Shown: positions 6,282 to 7,034 of the stretch, in pieces | How the letters are laid out: every line of letters starts with the position of its first letter | Position numbering within the stretch: position 1 is the first letter of the stretch | Assembly: GCA_017508505.1 (NCBI GenBank) | Contig: JAFVYT010000040.1 | Location: forward strand, 1 to 7,034 | Reading direction: 5' to 3' | Origin: Clostridia bacterium | Lineage (GTDB): Bacteria > Bacillota_A > Clostridia > Oscillospirales > SIG627 | DNA length: 7,034 nt | Notes under the pieces: model-generated | Database searches by the model: none | Told to the model about the DNA's origin: nothing | The model's input: only the letters and a program-made list of their open reading frames with translations | Made by a program: the position numbers and the translations under genes

Positions 6282-6886
6282 AGCATCGCCTGACGGCACT
6301 TTTTCTTGCTCTGCTTTTTCTTCCCTCCTGCGCCGAAGCAAGGGAGGCGAAGAATGCAAACGAGCTCCGAAGAACCGTAGCGGAAAACCGCGACCTGCTC
6401 CTTGCGTGCGTCCGAGAGATGGAGGCCTTTGGGGAGGAGCGGATCTACGTGGCGGTGGAATATCTCGAGGAAGAGCAGGAAAACGGAGAAAGCCTCAACG
6501 AGACCGAAACGGCGGAAAAGCCCCCGCGGGAAAAGAAGCTGGTCTCCTTTACCAAGGAAACGGACGACCGAGTCGAGATCGAAAGCGAGACTCTGAGGCG
6601 GGCCATCGACGAAATCGGGCTGGAATTGATCTTTTATCAAACCGCCGCCGATTCCCGTCGCACGGTGATCTTCAGCTTCACAAGAGAAAAGCACGACGGT
6701 ACTCAGACGGGCTTTTATTACAGCTTTGACGATCAGCCCAGCGGATGGTGGGGGCGAGTGGCAAAGCTTGAGAAAAAGGACAATCGCTACCTGCAGGCAA
6801 GCGAAAACGGCGACGCCTGGTACTACACCCTGCGCCTGGAGCCAAGCTTTTTCTATTACGAAAAGGAAGGCAGCCTTTTGGCATAA
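6278..6886 (+). CDS. Small predicted lipoprotein, function unknown
   Basis: I do not recognise this 202-residue protein. Residues 1-17 form a lipoprotein-type signal (MKHRLTALFLALLFLPSC) with candidate lipidated C18. LPSC is an imperfect lipobox because of the proline, so ordinary secretion is possible. After it come an acidic region rich in E and K (about residues 60-90) and a C-terminal part with repeated aromatic beta strands (GFYYSFDD, GWWGRV, WYYTLRLEPSFFYYEKEG), suggesting a compact extracellular beta domain. The start at 6278 is supported by GGGAGG 8 nt upstream and the ATGA overlap with trmN6. A longer start at 6227 lies within trmN6 and would hide the signal peptide. It is the last gene before the hairpin array. 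Coupling to a tRNA methyltransferase is probably positional, not functional. Confidence 0.82.
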   Translation: MKHRLTALFLALLFLPSCAEAREAKNANELRRTVAENRDLLLACVREMEAFGEERIYVAVEYLEEEQENGESLNETETAEKPPREKKLVSFTKETDDRVEIESETLRRAIDEIGLELIFYQTAADSRRTVIFSFTREKHDGTQTGFYYSFDDQPSGWWGRVAKLEKKDNRYLQASENGDAWYYTLRLEPSFFYYEKEGSLLA

Positions 6887-6889
6887 AAA

Positions 6890-6932
6890 AAGACCCTTTA
6901 GTAGGTTGGTCTTAGGGATAATCCCAACCTAC
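6890..6932. repeat. Overlapping inverted repeats after the lipoprotein gene
   Basis: GTAGGTTGG (6901-6909) pairs perfectly with CCAACCTAC (6924-6932) around a 14-nt loop. A second pairing, AAGACC (6890-6895) with GGTCTT (6908-6913), uses overlapping bases, so the two cannot form together. No T-run follows, so it is not a standard terminator. It is directly followed by the hairpin array and could be its boundary element. Confidence 0.65.
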
Positions 6933-6934
6933 AA

Positions 6935-7027
6935 TGAAATCAATTTGCGATGCAAATCTGTGATATTCGTCTTACGACGAGTGATATAGGCTTTGCCTAT
7001 GATATATTTTCTTCGAAAATATGAATG
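6935..7027. repeat. Tandem array of four small hairpins with TGATAT spacers
   Basis: Four perfect short hairpins follow one another: ATTTGC-GAT-GCAAAT (6943-6957), TCGTC-TTAC-GACGA (6967-6980), ATAGGC-TTT-GCCTAT (6986-7000) and ATATTTTC-TTC-GAAAATAT (7004-7022). Each is preceded by TGAAAT or TGATAT (6935, 6961, 6982, 7000), and TGAATG follows the last (7022). Unit lengths are 26, 21, 18 and 22 nt. Stem sequences differ between units but every arm pair is fully complementary, and every loop is 3-4 nt closed by a C-G pair. The region is visibly AT-rich, with no convincing reading frame. It ends 7 nt from the window edge, so it may continue. Confidence 0.8.
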
Positions 7028-7034
7028 AAAAAAC

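Noticed and set aside
6726..6989. Open frame reading through the lipoprotein end into the hairpin array
   Set aside because: It is out of frame with the lipoprotein, and its tail only translates the inverted repeats; there is no ribosome site at its start.
6935..7027. CRISPR array
   Set aside because: Repeats of 6 nt with 12-20 nt between them are too short, and the variable parts are palindromes; no cas gene is present.

Overview
The window looks like ordinary chromosomal DNA from a moderately GC-rich, uncultured gut-type Clostridia (Bacillota). The basis is: a DUF6062-like protein (a family I recall from Clostridia), a YwlE-type low-molecular-weight phosphatase, the rimI-tsaD gene order, strong AGGAG-type ribosome binding sites, dense packing with overlapping start and stop codons, and no transposase, phage or plasmid gene. 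I could not search any database, so this placement is an inference.

Layout. (1) Positions 1-2574, minus strand: a tight three-gene operon read right to left. It encodes a membrane-anchored protein of unknown function, a HAD-family phosphatase, and a secreted PIG-L/LmbE-type deacetylase that runs off the left edge. The genes are joined by a TGATG and a GTGA stop/start overlap. (2) Positions 2575-2646: a compact divergent promoter region. (3) Positions 2647-4576, plus strand: a predicted protein-arginine phosphatase (YwlE-like), RimI, and TsaD (tRNA t6A synthesis). (4) Positions 4577-4731: a convergent intergenic region holding a cluster of TGTGAAAA repeats and two hairpins. (5) Positions 4732-5439, minus strand: a cysteine-rich DUF6062-like protein. 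(6) Positions 5538-6886, plus strand: TrmN6-like tRNA methyltransferase overlapping a small predicted lipoprotein by ATGA. (7) Positions 6887-7034: an AT-rich non-coding tail. It contains a 9-bp inverted repeat followed by a tandem array of four different small hairpins separated by TGATAT-type spacers, and it may continue past the right edge.

How the genes fit together. The centre of the window is tRNA and translation maintenance (TsaD for t6A37, TrmN6 for m6A37 in tRNA-Val, RimI for ribosomal protein acetylation) plus a phosphatase probably linked to protein-arginine phosphorylation. The left operon looks envelope-directed, since two of its three products carry N-terminal export or anchor signals. 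The most unusual element is the hairpin array at the right end: stem sequence changes from unit to unit while both arms stay complementary and the spacer stays nearly constant. The second is the TGTGAAAA cluster behind tsaD, which resembles relaxed DnaA boxes.
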